Shown: positions 18,389 to 29,305 of the stretch, one piece after another
How the letters are laid out: each line of letters opens with the position of its first letter
How positions within the stretch are numbered: position 1 is the stretch's first letter
Assembly: GCF_012034175.1 (NCBI RefSeq)
Contig: NZ_JAATEJ010000007.1
Location: 62,001-126,000 of the forward strand
DNA from: Actinacidiphila epipremni
GTDB taxonomy: Bacteria > Actinomycetota > Actinomycetes > Streptomycetales > Streptomycetaceae
Direction: 5' to 3'
Length of the DNA: 64,000 bases
Made by a program: the position numbers and the translations under genes
The notes under the pieces: model-generated
What the model saw: only the letters and a program-made list of their open reading frames with translations
The model's database searches: none
Told to the model about the DNA's origin: nothing

Positions 18389-18949
18389 ATGACCACCACC
18401 GAGTCCGCGTCCACCGAGCTGCGCGAGCTGCTGCTCGCCCACATCAGGGACGTGCCGGACTATCCGGAGCCCGGCGTGGTGTTCAAGGACATCACGCCGC
18501 TGCTGGCCGACCCGCCGGCCTTCGGCGCCCTGGTCGACGCGCTCGCGGCGCTGTGCGCCCGGCACGGCGCCACCAAGGTCGTCGGCCTGGAGGCGCGCGG
18601 CTTCATCCTGGCCGCCCCGGCGGCGGTACGGGCCGGCGTCGGCTTTGTGCCGATCCGCAAGGCCGGCAAGCTCCCCGGGGCCGTGCACGGGCAGGCGTAC
18701 CAGCTGGAGTACGGCACCGCCGAGATCGAGGTGCACACCGACGCCTTCGCCCCCGAGGACCGGGTCCTGGTCATCGACGACGTCCTGGCCACCGGCGGCA
18801 CCGCCGAGGCGAGCCTGGGGCTCATCCGGCGGGCCGGCGCGACCATCGCCGGGCTCGCGGTGCTGCTGGAGCTGAGCTTCCTCGGGGGGCGCGAACGGCT
18901 CGCGCCCGTGCTCGCCGACGCCCCACTGGACGCCCTGATCACCGTCTGA
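18389..18949 (+). CDS. apt: Adenine phosphoribosyltransferase
   Basis: Salvages adenine with PRPP to AMP. 186 residues, with the N-terminal 'IRDVPDYPEPGVVFKDITPLL' type I phosphoribosyltransferase start and the PRPP motif 'VLVIDDVLATGGTA' near residue 128. 'GLEARGFILA' and 'IRKAGKLPG' are also diagnostic of Apt. A GAGGAAG ribosome binding site precedes ATG 18389. Its place between secF and relA is conserved; a functional link to (p)ppGpp through purine nucleotides is plausible but not shown here. Confidence 0.95.
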   Translation: MTTTESASTELRELLLAHIRDVPDYPEPGVVFKDITPLLADPPAFGALVDALAALCARHGATKVVGLEARGFILAAPAAVRAGVGFVPIRKAGKLPGAVHGQAYQLEYGTAEIEVHTDAFAPEDRVLVIDDVLATGGTAEASLGLIRRAGATIAGLAVLLELSFLGGRERLAPVLADAPLDALITV

Positions 18950-18955
18950 CGCGCC

Positions 18956-18985
18956 CGCCCCCCGCCGCCACCCCGGCGGGGGGCG
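18956..18985 (+). terminator. Terminator hairpin after apt
   Basis: Perfect 12-bp GC stem (18956-18967 with 18974-18985) and 6-nt loop, directly after the apt stop. Confidence 0.65.
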
Positions 18986-19059
18986 CCCGCCGACGGCGCA
19001 CGCCCGGGTACCGGCGCAGGTCGATACCATGGAAGTTCTACCCCGCGTGAGGAGTGCAC

Positions 19060-21540
<2,481 letters not shown>

Positions 21541-21546
<6 letters not shown>

Positions 21547-21577
21547 CGTACGGCCCGCACAGGGCCGTACGTCAGCG
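21541..21577. terminator. Bidirectional terminator between relA and the DUF349 gene
   Basis: Perfect 16-bp stem (21541-21556 with 21562-21577), 5-nt loop. It overlaps the last codons of relA and lies between two convergent genes. Confidence 0.75.
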
Positions 21578-21603
21578 CCGGCGGGGGCGGCAGCCCCCCG
21601 GGG

Positions 21604-22833
21604 TCAGCCCCCGAACTCCTGCAGGCCCTTCAGGGCCTGGTCCAGCAGCGCCTGGCGGCCTTCGAGCTCGGCGGTGAGCTTGTCGGCCTTGGCGGTGTTG
21701 CCCGCCGCGTTCGCCGCGTCGATCTGCGCCCGCAGCTTGTCGACAGCGGCCTGGAGCTGCCCGGTCAGGCCCGCGGCACGGGCCCGCACCTCCGGGTTGG
21801 TGCGCCGCCACTCGGCTTCCTCGGACTCCGCCAGCGCCCGCTCCACGGCGTGCATCCGGCCCTCGATCCGGGGCCGGGCGTCCCGCGGCACATGGCCGAT
21901 GGCCTCCCAGCGCTCGTTGATGGAGCGGAAAGCGGCCCGCGCCGCCCTCAGGTCCGTCACCGGCAGCAGCTTCTCGGCCTCCACGACCAGCTGCTCCTTG
22001 GCCGCGAGGTTGTCGCGCTGCTCACCGTCACGCTCGGCGAACACCTCGGCGCGGGCGGCGAAGAAGACGTCCTGCGCACCGCGGAAACGATTCCACAGGT
22101 CGTCCTCGGCCTCGCGCTGCGCGCGCCCGGCCGCCTTCCACTCCGTCATCAGCTCGCGGTAGCGGGCCGCCGTCGCGCCCCAGTCCGTGGAGTCCGACAG
22201 CGACTGCGCCTCGGCGACCAGCTTCTCCTTGGTGCGCCTGGCCTGCTCGCGCTGCGCGTCCAGCGACGCGAAGTGCGCCTTGCGGCGCTTGGAGAACACC
22301 GAGCGCGCATGGCTGAAACGGTGCCACAGCTCGTCGTCGGACTTGCGGTCGAGACGCGGCAGGCCCTTCCAGGTGTCCACCAGCGCCCGCAGCCGCTCAC
22401 CGGCCGTGCGCCACTGCTCGCTCTCCGCCAACTGCTCGGCCTCGGCGACCAGTTGCTCCTTGGCGGTCCTGGCCTCCTCGCTCTGCTTGGCCTTGGCCGC
22501 CCGGCGCTCCTCGCGCCGGGAGTCCACCAGCGCCACCAGCGCGTCCAGCCGGACGCCCAGCGCCGCCAGGTCGCCCACCGCATGCGCCTCGGTCACCTGC
22601 GTCCGCAGGTGCTCGATCGCCGCCAGCGCCTCCTTCGGGGCGAGGTCGGTGGTCTGCACCCGCCGTTCGAGGAGGCCGATCTCCACGACGAGCCCCTCGT
22701 ACTTGCGCTCGAAGTAGGCCAGCGCCTCAGCTGGGGAGCCCGCCTGCCACGAACCGACCTCCTTCTCCCCGTCGGCCGTACGCACGTACACGGTCCCCGT
22801 CTCATCGACGCGGCCCCACGGGTCGCTGCTCAC
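21604..22833 (-). CDS. DUF349 repeat protein
   Basis: 409 residues, almost wholly alpha-helical and highly charged. It contains several copies of the DUF349 repeat, each marked by 'W-K' and 'LW-x-RF' pairs (for example 'DDELWHRFSHARSVFSKRR' and 'EDDLWNRFRGAQDVFFAARA'). Function unknown in actinobacteria. The GTG at 22833 was selected because GGAGGAGG sits 4-5 nt upstream; the frame stays open a little further. The protein should be soluble and may form coiled coils. Convergent with relA. Confidence 0.85.
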   Translation of the reverse strand: MSSDPWGRVDETGTVYVRTADGEKEVGSWQAGSPAEALAYFERKYEGLVVEIGLLERRVQTTDLAPKEALAAIEHLRTQVTEAHAVGDLAALGVRLDALVALVDSRREERRAAKAKQSEEARTAKEQLVAEAEQLAESEQWRTAGERLRALVDTWKGLPRLDRKSDDELWHRFSHARSVFSKRRKAHFASLDAQREQARRTKEKLVAEAQSLSDSTDWGATAARYRELMTEWKAAGRAQREAEDDLWNRFRGAQDVFFAARAEVFAERDGEQRDNLAAKEQLVVEAEKLLPVTDLRAARAAFRSINERWEAIGHVPRDARPRIEGRMHAVERALAESEEAEWRRTNPEVRARAAGLTGQLQAAVDKLRAQIDAANAAGNTAKADKLTAELEGRQALLDQALKGLQEFGG

Positions 22834-22979
22834 AGCGCCTCCTCCACGTGATACCCGGCCGGGTGGCGGCTCGCGGGCATCGTCCACAGTGTCTCTCCGG
22901 CCGGGCTTTCCGCGACGACCGGTCCAACGCCAACATAGGCGACCTGCGCCCCGGCTGTCCGCATCCGGTGCGGCGGGAT

Positions 22980-23837
22980 TCAGGATTTGGTGACGGTCGC
23001 CTTGTTGATCACGACGGTCGCGTTGGGCGCCCCGTCGCCCTGGCCGCCGCTGTTCTCACCGGCGCCGGCGATCTTCGTCAGCACCTTCATGCCGTCGGCG
23101 CTCATCGTGCCGAACGGAGTGTAGTTGGGCTGCAGCGGGCTGTCCTTGTAGACCAGGAAGAACTGGCTGCCGCCGGTGTTGGGCCCGCTGTTGGCCATCG
23201 CCACGGTGCCGGCCGGGTACGTGACCGAGCCGTTGGCGTCGGCCTTGCCGAAGGCCGTCAGGTTCTCGTCCGGCAGCGAGTAGCCCGGGCCGCCGCTGCC
23301 GGAGGCCGTCGGGTCGCCGCACTGCAGCACGTAGATGCCGGCCGTGGTGAGGCGGTGGCACTTGGTGTGGTCGAAGAAGCCCTTGTCCGCCAGGAACTTG
23401 AACGAGTTGACCGTCTGCGGGGCCTTGGCCGCGTCCAGGCTGATCGGGATCGTGCCGCACGTGGTGGACAGCGTGAAGGTGTACTTCCCGCCCTTGTCGA
23501 TCGCCATCGCCGGCGCCTTCTTCCACTGCTGCGTCCCCGGGTTGCCCGCGGCGGGCTTCTCGCACGGGTCCGGCGCCGTGGTGGGCGCGCCGCTCGCCGA
23601 CGGCGACGCGCTGCTGTCGCCGGCCGCCTGGTCCGAGGCGGTGTCCTTCTTCTTCGGGTCGCTGTCGAAGGCGCCCGCCGCCCAGGAGATGCCGCCCGCG
23701 GCCAGCACGACCACGACCGCCGACGCGATGACCGCGTTGCGCGTGCGGGCCTTGCGCTGGTGATCGACCCTGCGTGCCTGCTGCCGCTCGAACTTCTCCC
23801 GGGCGAGCTGCCGCCGCCGCTGATCCTTGGTGACCAC
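22980..23837 (-). CDS. Membrane-anchored cyclophilin-type peptidyl-prolyl isomerase
   Basis: Folding catalyst for extracytoplasmic proteins. 285 residues: a basic cytoplasmic N-terminus (1-33), one membrane helix (34-54), a Ser/Ala/Pro-rich linker (57-92), then a cyclophilin domain. Recognisable core blocks are 'FFDHTKCHRL' (the catalytic Arg is in HRL), 'LQCGDP', 'GTVAMANSGPNTGGSQFFLVY' in part, and 'YTPFGTM'. The tryptophan that confers cyclosporin sensitivity in human CypA is not evident. The GTG at 23837 has GGGAGCAGG upstream. Divergent from the MBL-fold gene. Confidence 0.88.
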   Translation of the reverse strand: MVTKDQRRRQLAREKFERQQARRVDHQRKARTRNAVIASAVVVVLAAGGISWAAGAFDSDPKKKDTASDQAAGDSSASPSASGAPTTAPDPCEKPAAGNPGTQQWKKAPAMAIDKGGKYTFTLSTTCGTIPISLDAAKAPQTVNSFKFLADKGFFDHTKCHRLTTAGIYVLQCGDPTASGSGGPGYSLPDENLTAFGKADANGSVTYPAGTVAMANSGPNTGGSQFFLVYKDSPLQPNYTPFGTMSADGMKVLTKIAGAGENSGGQGDGAPNATVVINKATVTKS

Positions 23838-24131
23838 TTCGCCTGCTCCCGGTCGTCTGTCGGATACGTCTGTGGTGCGTGTCGTTGCGATACTGACCCG
23901 ACCCGCTTGCGTATTGTGCCGCAGGCCGTGTGAGCTGTGCGTTTACTGTGCGTCCGCGCCGCGGGCGCGGATCCGTACGAGCGTGTGTGCGCAGATCTTC
24001 GCGTCCTGCGGCGGGTGGAGTCCAGTCCGCAAACGCGCCGATGCACGCCCGATACGGGTTCGCGACCGCGATGTGCTCGCCGGTAGGCTCGTGAGCTGCC
24101 GACACCGATCGCGGACGACAGAAGGACGAAC

Positions 24132-24842
24132 GTGCTCATTGCCGGGTTCCCCGCCGGGGCCTGGGGGACCAACTGCTACGTGGTCGCCCCCGCCGCCGGT
24201 GAGGAGTGCGTGATCATCGACCCGGGCCACCTCGCGACCCAGGGCGTCGAGGACATGCTCGCCAAGCACCGCCTCAAGCCCGTCGCCGTCATCCTCAGCC
24301 ACGGCCACATCGACCATGTCGCCTCCGTGGTCCCGGTGTGCGGCGCGCACGGCGTGCCGGCCTATCTGCACCCCGAGGACCGCTACATGCTGACCGACCC
24401 GGAGAAGGCGCTGGGCGGCGGCATCGGGCAGCGGCTGCTGGGCGAGCTGACCATCGGCGAGCCCGACGACCTGCGGGAGCTGACCGACGGCGGCACGCTG
24501 GAGCTCGCCGGTCTGGAACTGCGCGTCGCGCACGCGCCCGGCCATACCAAGGGGTCGGTGACCTACCGGCTGCCGGAGGCCGCGGACATCCCGTCCGTGC
24601 TGTTCTCCGGCGACCTGCTGTTCGCCGGCTCCGTCGGACGCACCGACCTGCCCGGCGGTTCCACGGCCGAGCTGTACGAGTCGCTGGCCCGCGTGTGCCT
24701 GCCGCTCGACGACTCCACCGTGGTGCTGTCCGGGCACGGCCCCCAGACCACCATCGGCCGCGAGCGCGCCACCAACCCCTTCCTGGGCGAGGCGGCCCGC
24801 GGCCAGGGAGCCCCCGACGCGGCTCCCCGACGAGGATTGTGA
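24132..24842 (+). CDS. MBL-fold metallo-hydrolase (glyoxalase II-like)
   Basis: 236-residue metallo-beta-lactamase-fold hydrolase. The zinc-binding H-x-H-x-D-H motif is intact ('SHGHIDH', near 57-63); further ligands are in 'APGHTKGS' and 'FSGDLLF' and the final His in 'LSGHGPQT'. This layout is that of hydroxyacylglutathione hydrolase-like proteins, but actinobacteria lack glutathione, so the substrate is unknown. Upstream, TAGGCT (24084-24089) is a -10 candidate in a 294-bp divergent region that also has an 8-bp hairpin at 23953-23971. The stop overlaps an alternative hisS start (GTGA). Confidence 0.88.
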   Translation: MLIAGFPAGAWGTNCYVVAPAAGEECVIIDPGHLATQGVEDMLAKHRLKPVAVILSHGHIDHVASVVPVCGAHGVPAYLHPEDRYMLTDPEKALGGGIGQRLLGELTIGEPDDLRELTDGGTLELAGLELRVAHAPGHTKGSVTYRLPEAADIPSVLFSGDLLFAGSVGRTDLPGGSTAELYESLARVCLPLDDSTVVLSGHGPQTTIGRERATNPFLGEAARGQGAPDAAPRRGL

Positions 24843-24853
24843 CGACTGCTGAC

Positions 24854-26116
24854 GTGAGCACCATCCAGGCCCCCAAGGGCACCTACGACCTGCTGCCGCC
24901 GGACTCCGCGGTCTTCCTCGCCGTCCGCGAGGCCATCGCCGCCCCGGCCCGCCGGGCCGGCTACGGCTATGTCGAGACCCCCGGTTTTGAGCACGTCGAG
25001 CTGTTCTCCCGCGGTGTCGGGGAGTCCACCGACATCGTGACCAAGGAGATGTACACCCTCACCACCAAGGGCGGCACGCAGCTGGCGCTGCGCCCCGAGG
25101 GCACCGCCTCGGTGCTGCGGGCGGCCCTGGAGGGCAGCCTGCACCGCGCCGGCAACCTGCCGGTCAAGCTGTGGTACTCCGGCTCCTACTACCGCTACGA
25201 GGCGCCGCAGGCCGGCCGCTACCGGCACTTCTCGCAGGTCGGCGCCGAGGCGCTGGGCGCCGAGGACCCCATGCTGGACGCGGAGCTGATCATCCTGGCC
25301 GCGGACGCGTACCGCGCGCTGGGGCTGCGCAATGTGCGGCTGCTGCTCAACTCGCTGGGCGACCGCGCGTGCCGGCCGGTCTACCGGGCCGCGCTCCAGG
25401 ACTTCCTGCGCGGCCTGGACCTCGACGAGGACACCCGGCGGCGGATCGAGATCAACCCGCTGCGGGTGCTGGACGACAAGCGCGAGTCGGTGCAGCGGCA
25501 GCTGGCCGGCGCGCCGCTGATCACCGACCACCTGTGCGAGGCGTGCAAGGCGTACCACGAGCAGGTGCGCGAGCAGCTGGCCGCCGCGGGTGTGGCCTAC
25601 GAGGACGACCCCCGGCTGGTGCGCGGCCTGGACTACTACACCCGCACCACCTTCGAGTTCGTGCACGGCGGCCTCGGCTCGCAGTCCGCGGTCGGCGGCG
25701 GCGGGCGCTACGACGGCCTGTCGGAGATGATCGGCGGCCCGTCGCTGCCGTCGGTGGGCTGGGCGCTCGGCGTGGACCGCACGGTGCTCGCGCTGCGCGC
25801 GGAGGGCGTGGAACTGCCGCTGCCCGCCGGCACCGACGTCTTCGCGGTGCCGCTGGGCGAGGAGGCCAGGCGCACGCTGTTCGCCGTGGTCACCGAGCTG
25901 CGCAGGGCCGGGGTCGCCGCCGATTTCGCCTTCGGCGGCAAGGGCGTGAAGAACGCCATGAAATCGGCCAACCGTTCCGGTGCCCGCTTCACGCTGGTCG
26001 CCGGCGACCGCGATCTGGCCGACGCGGTGGTGCAGGTCAAGGACATGGAGAGTGGCGAGCAGACCGCGGTGCCGCTCGACGGGATCGTCGCGGCCGTCAA
26101 GGAGCTGCTGGCGTAA
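24854..26116 (+). CDS. hisS: Histidyl-tRNA synthetase
   Basis: Class II synthetase charging tRNA-His, 420 residues. The N-terminus '[13 protein letters not shown]' is the family signature. Motif 2 includes '[19 protein letters not shown]', the histidine A loop is '[15 protein letters not shown]', and motif 3 ends in 'GWALGVDRT'. A C-terminal anticodon-binding domain follows. GTG 24854 is chosen because it matches the usual Streptomyces N-terminus from memory. GTG 24839, in a GTGA overlap with the preceding gene and with GAGG 3 nt upstream, would add five residues and cannot be excluded. Confidence 0.94.
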   Translation: MSTIQAPKGTYDLLPPDSAVFLAVREAIAAPARRAGYGYVETPGFEHVELFSRGVGESTDIVTKEMYTLTTKGGTQLALRPEGTASVLRAALEGSLHRAGNLPVKLWYSGSYYRYEAPQAGRYRHFSQVGAEALGAEDPMLDAELIILAADAYRALGLRNVRLLLNSLGDRACRPVYRAALQDFLRGLDLDEDTRRRIEINPLRVLDDKRESVQRQLAGAPLITDHLCEACKAYHEQVREQLAAAGVAYEDDPRLVRGLDYYTRTTFEFVHGGLGSQSAVGGGGRYDGLSEMIGGPSLPSVGWALGVDRTVLALRAEGVELPLPAGTDVFAVPLGEEARRTLFAVVTELRRAGVAADFAFGGKGVKNAMKSANRSGARFTLVAGDRDLADAVVQVKDMESGEQTAVPLDGIVAAVKELLA

Positions 26117-26131
26117 ACCGCTCGTCCGTGT

Positions 26132-26172
26132 ACCAGGGTGGCGCAGGCTTATTCCGTCCTGACCACCCTGGT
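26132..26172 (+). terminator. Hairpin between hisS and the VKOR gene
   Basis: Perfect 10-bp inverted repeat (26132-26141 with 26163-26172) with a 21-nt loop, 16 bp after the hisS stop. It may terminate hisS transcription or form part of the VKOR leader. Confidence 0.45.
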
Positions 26173-26217
26173 GCACAATGAGTGTGCCCGCCCCACCGAC
26201 CTGAGAGATCGGCGACC

Positions 26218-26874
26218 ATGACGACTTCCGCCCTGGACGAGACGCGCACCGACGGCGAGAGCGCGCCGCAGCCGGCAGAAGGCATCGTGGCGGGCAAGGC
26301 CTTCACGTGGCTGCTGCTGATTTGCGGAGCGCTCGGCCTGCTCGCGTCGTTCATCATCACCGACGACAAGTTCAAGCTGCTGCAGGCGAAGGTCGACGGG
26401 AAGACGTACACCCCGGCGTGCAGCCTCAACCCGATCATCTCGTGCGGCAACGTCATGCAGAGCGACCAGGCGCACGTCTTCGGGTTCCAGAACCCGATCA
26501 TCGGACTGGTCGCCTACCCGGTGCTCATCACCCTGGCCGCCGGGATGCTCGCCGGCGCCCGCTACAAGGCGTGGTTCTGGTACGGGCTGCAGGCCGGCGG
26601 GCTGTTCGGCGTGGTCTTCGTGTCCTGGCTGCAGTACCAGACGATCTACAACATCAACGCCATCTGCCTGTGGTGCTGCCTGGCGTGGGTCGTGACCATC
26701 GCCACGTTCTGGTACACCGCGGTGCACAACATCCGGCACGGCCTGTACCGGGTGCCGGCCAAGGCCCGTGCGCTGGTGCTGGAGTTCCACTGGGTCGTGC
26801 CGGTGCTGTGGTACGGCGTGATCATCCTGCTGATCCTGACGCACTTCTGGTACTACTGGAAGACCGTCATCTGA
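26218..26874 (+). CDS. Vitamin K epoxide reductase family protein
   Basis: Bacterial VKOR homologue, 218 residues. It re-oxidises DsbA-like thiol oxidases using menaquinone and so supports disulfide formation outside the membrane. Five hydrophobic helices are visible. The loop cysteine pair is in 'ACSLNPIISCG' (near 63-72) and the redox CxxC is in 'ICLWCC' (near 144-149). Unlike some actinobacterial versions, no thioredoxin domain is fused. ATG 26218 follows a GAGAGATCGG leader. Partner thiol oxidase not in the window. Confidence 0.9.
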   Translation: MTTSALDETRTDGESAPQPAEGIVAGKAFTWLLLICGALGLLASFIITDDKFKLLQAKVDGKTYTPACSLNPIISCGNVMQSDQAHVFGFQNPIIGLVAYPVLITLAAGMLAGARYKAWFWYGLQAGGLFGVVFVSWLQYQTIYNINAICLWCCLAWVVTIATFWYTAVHNIRHGLYRVPAKARALVLEFHWVVPVLWYGVIILLILTHFWYYWKTVI

Positions 26875-26942
26875 CCACCCTCGGTGGCCGGCGGCGCCGG
26901 CCGTCCGCGACTCCGGCCGTCCGCGGTGTCGGTGCGGTGACC

Positions 26943-26948
26943 TAGGCT
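26943..26948 (+). promoter_or_regulatory. -10 element giving a probable leaderless rarA mRNA
   Basis: TAGGCT ends 6 nt before the GTG start of rarA, so transcription should begin at or next to the start codon. No ribosome binding site is visible. Confidence 0.5.
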
Positions 26949-26954
26949 CGAAGC

Positions 26955-28313
26955 GTGGAGCCAGATCTTTTCACCGCCGCCGCCGAGGAGCGCCGTGAGC
27001 GCGACCCGGGGGCCAGCCCGCTCGCCGTGCGGATGCGCCCCCGCACACTGGACGAGGTCGTCGGGCAGCAGCATCTGCTGCGGCCCGGCTCACCGCTGCG
27101 CCGGCTGGTGGGGGAGAGCGGCGGCGGCCCCGCCGGGCCGTCCTCGGTGATCCTGTGGGGCCCGCCCGGCACCGGCAAGACGACGCTGGCGTATGTGGTG
27201 AGCAAGGCCACCAACAAGCGCTTCGTGGAGCTCTCGGCGATCACCGCCGGCGTCAAGGAGGTCCGCGCGGTCATCGAGAGCGCCAAGCGCCAAGCCGGCG
27301 GGTACCAGCGCGAGACGGTGCTCTTCCTCGACGAGATCCACCGCTTCAGCAAGGCCCAGCAGGACTCGCTGCTGCCCGCGGTGGAGAACCGCTGGGTGAC
27401 GCTCATCGCGGCCACCACGGAGAATCCGTACTTCTCGGTGATCTCCCCGCTGCTGTCCCGCTCCCTGCTGCTGACGCTGGAGCCGCTCACCGACGACGAC
27501 GTGCGCGGGGTGCTGCGCCGGGCGCTGGCCGCCGAGCAGGGCCTGGCGGGTGCGGTGAGCCTGCCGCAGGACGCCGAGGAGCATCTGCTGCGGATCGCCG
27601 GCGGTGACGCCCGGCGGGCGCTCACCGCGCTGGAGGCGGGCGCGGGCTCGGCGCTGGCCAAGGGCGAGGACGCGATCACGCTGGCGACGCTGGAGGAGGC
27701 CGTCGACCGGGCCGCGGTCACCTACGACCGGGACGGCGACCAGCACTACGACGTGGCGAGCGCGCTCATCAAGTCCATCCGCGGCTCGGACGTGGACGCC
27801 GCGCTGCACTACCTGGCGCGGATGATCGAGGCGGGCGAGGACCCGCGCTTCATCGCCCGCCGGCTGATGATCTCCGCGAGCGAGGACATCGGGCTCGCCG
27901 ACCCCACCGCGCTGCCTACCGCGGTCGCCGCGGCGCAGGCGGTCGCGATGATCGGCTTCCCCGAGGCGTCGCTGATCCTCTCGCACGCCACGATCGCGCT
28001 CGCGCTCGCCCCGAAGTCCAACGCGGCGACCACCGCGATCGGCGCGGCGCTGGCCGACGTACGGGCCGGCAAGGCGGGCCCGGTGCCGCCGCACCTGCGC
28101 GACGGCCACTACAAGGGCGCCGCCAAGCTCGGCCACGCGCAGGGCTATGTCTACCCGCACGACGTCCCCGGCGCCGTCGCCGCCCAGCAGTACCTTCCCG
28201 ACGAACTCGCCGGCCGCCGCTACTACGAACCCACCCGCTACGGCACCGAGTCCCGCTACGCCGACGTCCTCGACTGGGTCCGCACCCGCCTGGAGGGCGG
28301 CGGCACGGAGTAG
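26955..28313 (+). CDS. rarA: Replication-associated recombination ATPase RarA (MgsA/WRNIP1 family)
   Basis: AAA+ ATPase related to clamp loaders, acting at stalled replication forks. 452 residues. The N-terminus is '[17 protein letters not shown]', Walker [10 protein letters not shown] is at 69-77, Walker B 'LFLDEIHRF' near 122, sensor 1 'AATTENP' near 153, and the C-terminal tetramerisation part contains '[19 protein letters not shown]' and '[17 protein letters not shown]'. GTG 26955 has no Shine-Dalgarno sequence but a -10 element 7 nt upstream, indicating a leaderless transcript. Confidence 0.93.
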   Translation: MEPDLFTAAAEERRERDPGASPLAVRMRPRTLDEVVGQQHLLRPGSPLRRLVGESGGGPAGPSSVILWGPPGTGKTTLAYVVSKATNKRFVELSAITAGVKEVRAVIESAKRQAGGYQRETVLFLDEIHRFSKAQQDSLLPAVENRWVTLIAATTENPYFSVISPLLSRSLLLTLEPLTDDDVRGVLRRALAAEQGLAGAVSLPQDAEEHLLRIAGGDARRALTALEAGAGSALAKGEDAITLATLEEAVDRAAVTYDRDGDQHYDVASALIKSIRGSDVDAALHYLARMIEAGEDPRFIARRLMISASEDIGLADPTALPTAVAAAQAVAMIGFPEASLILSHATIALALAPKSNAATTAIGAALADVRAGKAGPVPPHLRDGHYKGAAKLGHAQGYVYPHDVPGAVAAQQYLPDELAGRRYYEPTRYGTESRYADVLDWVRTRLEGGGTE

Positions 28314-28324
28314 CGCCGGCCGGA

Positions 28325-28358
28325 CCGCCGCTGCCGGGCTCCGCCCGGCGAGCGGCGG
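28325..28358 (+). terminator. Terminator hairpin after rarA
   Basis: Stem of 8 plus 6 bp with a single bulged G and a 5-nt loop, 12 bp after the rarA stop. Confidence 0.55.
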
Positions 28359-28605
28359 GGCGACGCGGCGTCGCGCGGGCTTCGCCGCGCGCCGGGCCGC
28401 GCCGCCGTAGGCGCGCACGTGATATGCGGCACAGCCGCGGGCGGCGGGCCGCACGGTGGAACCGGCGGCCCTGCCGCCGGGTTACGCTCGGGTGGAGTGC
28501 GTGTGCCCTGGCCGTAAGCGCCGGGGGTGAAGCTTCCGCATCGGGACGCGGCTGACCGTGACACCGGCGCAGCGCAACGCGCCGTCGGCGAACGGGGTTC
28601 CCGGG

Positions 28606-28634
28606 TCGAAACCTGCGCACTCCTCAGTTAAGGT
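28606..28634 (+). promoter_or_regulatory. Candidate rpsD promoter
   Basis: TCGAAA (28606-28611, 4 of 6 to TTGACA), 17-nt spacer, TAAGGT (28629-28634, fits TAnnnT). The leader would be about 29 nt, ending in GGAGGT. The -10 lies inside the palindrome that resembles an iron box. Confidence 0.4.
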
Positions 28635-28647
28635 AAGCCTTACCTAA
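28629..28647. promoter_or_regulatory. Iron-box-like palindrome (IdeR/DmdR type) before rpsD
   Basis: The 19-mer TAAGGTAAGCCTTACCTAA has perfect 7-bp arms (AGGTAAG/CTTACCT) around one central base and agrees with the IdeR/DmdR1 consensus TTAGGTTAGGCTAACCTAA at 15 of 19 positions. It covers the proposed -10 of rpsD, the layout of a repressor site. Iron control of S4 is not something I know of, so it needs a binding test. Confidence 0.5.
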
Positions 28648-28669
28648 TCCCGATGGAGGTTCGACGCAC

Positions 28670-29284
28670 GTGAACCAGTCGCGTCCCAAGGTCAAGAAGT
28701 CCAGGGCACTGGGCATCGCGCTGACCCCGAAAGCGGTCAAGTACTTCGAGGCCCGCCCCTACCCGCCGGGCGAGCACGGCCGAGGCCGCAAGCAGAACAG
28801 CGACTACAAGACCCGGCTGCTGGAGAAGCAGCGGCTGCGCGCCCAGTACGACATCAGCGAGCGGCAGATGCAGCGCGCGTACGACCGGGCCAAGAAGGTC
28901 GCGGGGCTGCGCACGGGCGAGGCGCTGATCATCGAGCTGGAGCGCCGGCTCGACGCGCTGGTGCTGCGCTCGGGCCTGGCCCGCACCATCTACCAGTCCC
29001 GCCAGATGGTCGTGCACGGCCACATCGAGGTCAACGGCCGCAAGGTCGACAAGCCGTCCTTCCGGGTCCGCCCCGACGACGTCGTCCAGGTCCGCGAGCG
29101 CTCCCGGGAGAAGACCCCCTTCCTCGTCGCCCGCGAGGGCGGCTGGGCCGGCGACGGCGAGACCCCGCGCTACCTCCAGGTCAACCTCCAGGCGCTGGCG
29201 TTCCGGCTGGACCGCGCGCCGAACCGCAAGGAGATCCCGGTGATCTGCGACGAGCAGCTGGTCGTCGAGTACTACGCCCGCTGA
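28670..29284 (+). CDS. rpsD: 30S ribosomal protein S4
   Basis: Primary 16S rRNA-binding protein that nucleates 30S assembly; 204 residues. The N-terminus '[19 protein letters not shown]' and the S4 domain '[27 protein letters not shown]' are diagnostic. It has no cysteine in the N-terminal region, so it is the zinc-free form of S4. As in other Streptomyces it stands alone rather than in the rpoA operon. GGAGGT lies 9 nt before GTG 28670. The upstream palindrome suggests metal-linked control. Confidence 0.96.
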   Translation: MNQSRPKVKKSRALGIALTPKAVKYFEARPYPPGEHGRGRKQNSDYKTRLLEKQRLRAQYDISERQMQRAYDRAKKVAGLRTGEALIIELERRLDALVLRSGLARTIYQSRQMVVHGHIEVNGRKVDKPSFRVRPDDVVQVRERSREKTPFLVAREGGWAGDGETPRYLQVNLQALAFRLDRAPNRKEIPVICDEQLVVEYYAR

Positions 29285-29305
29285 TCCGCGGCCCCCGCGC
29301 GACCC

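Larger units (their letters stand above)
28314..28669. other. Intergenic region rarA-rpsD with hairpins, promoter and iron-box-like palindrome
   Basis: 356 bp with no convincing gene. First third: two GC hairpins, the main one at 28325-28358 and a smaller GCGCGG/CCGCGC stem near 28375. Middle: unremarkable GC-rich sequence. End: a promoter candidate, the palindrome at 28629-28647 and the GGAGGT ribosome binding site of rpsD. The segment around 28595-28616 superficially resembles a tRNA T-arm, but no cloverleaf can be built. Confidence 0.6.

Noticed and set aside
28595..28616. GGGTTCCCGGGTCGAAACC, resembling a tRNA T-arm
   Set aside because: No acceptor stem, anticodon arm or CCA context can be built around it; it lies in the rpsD promoter region.
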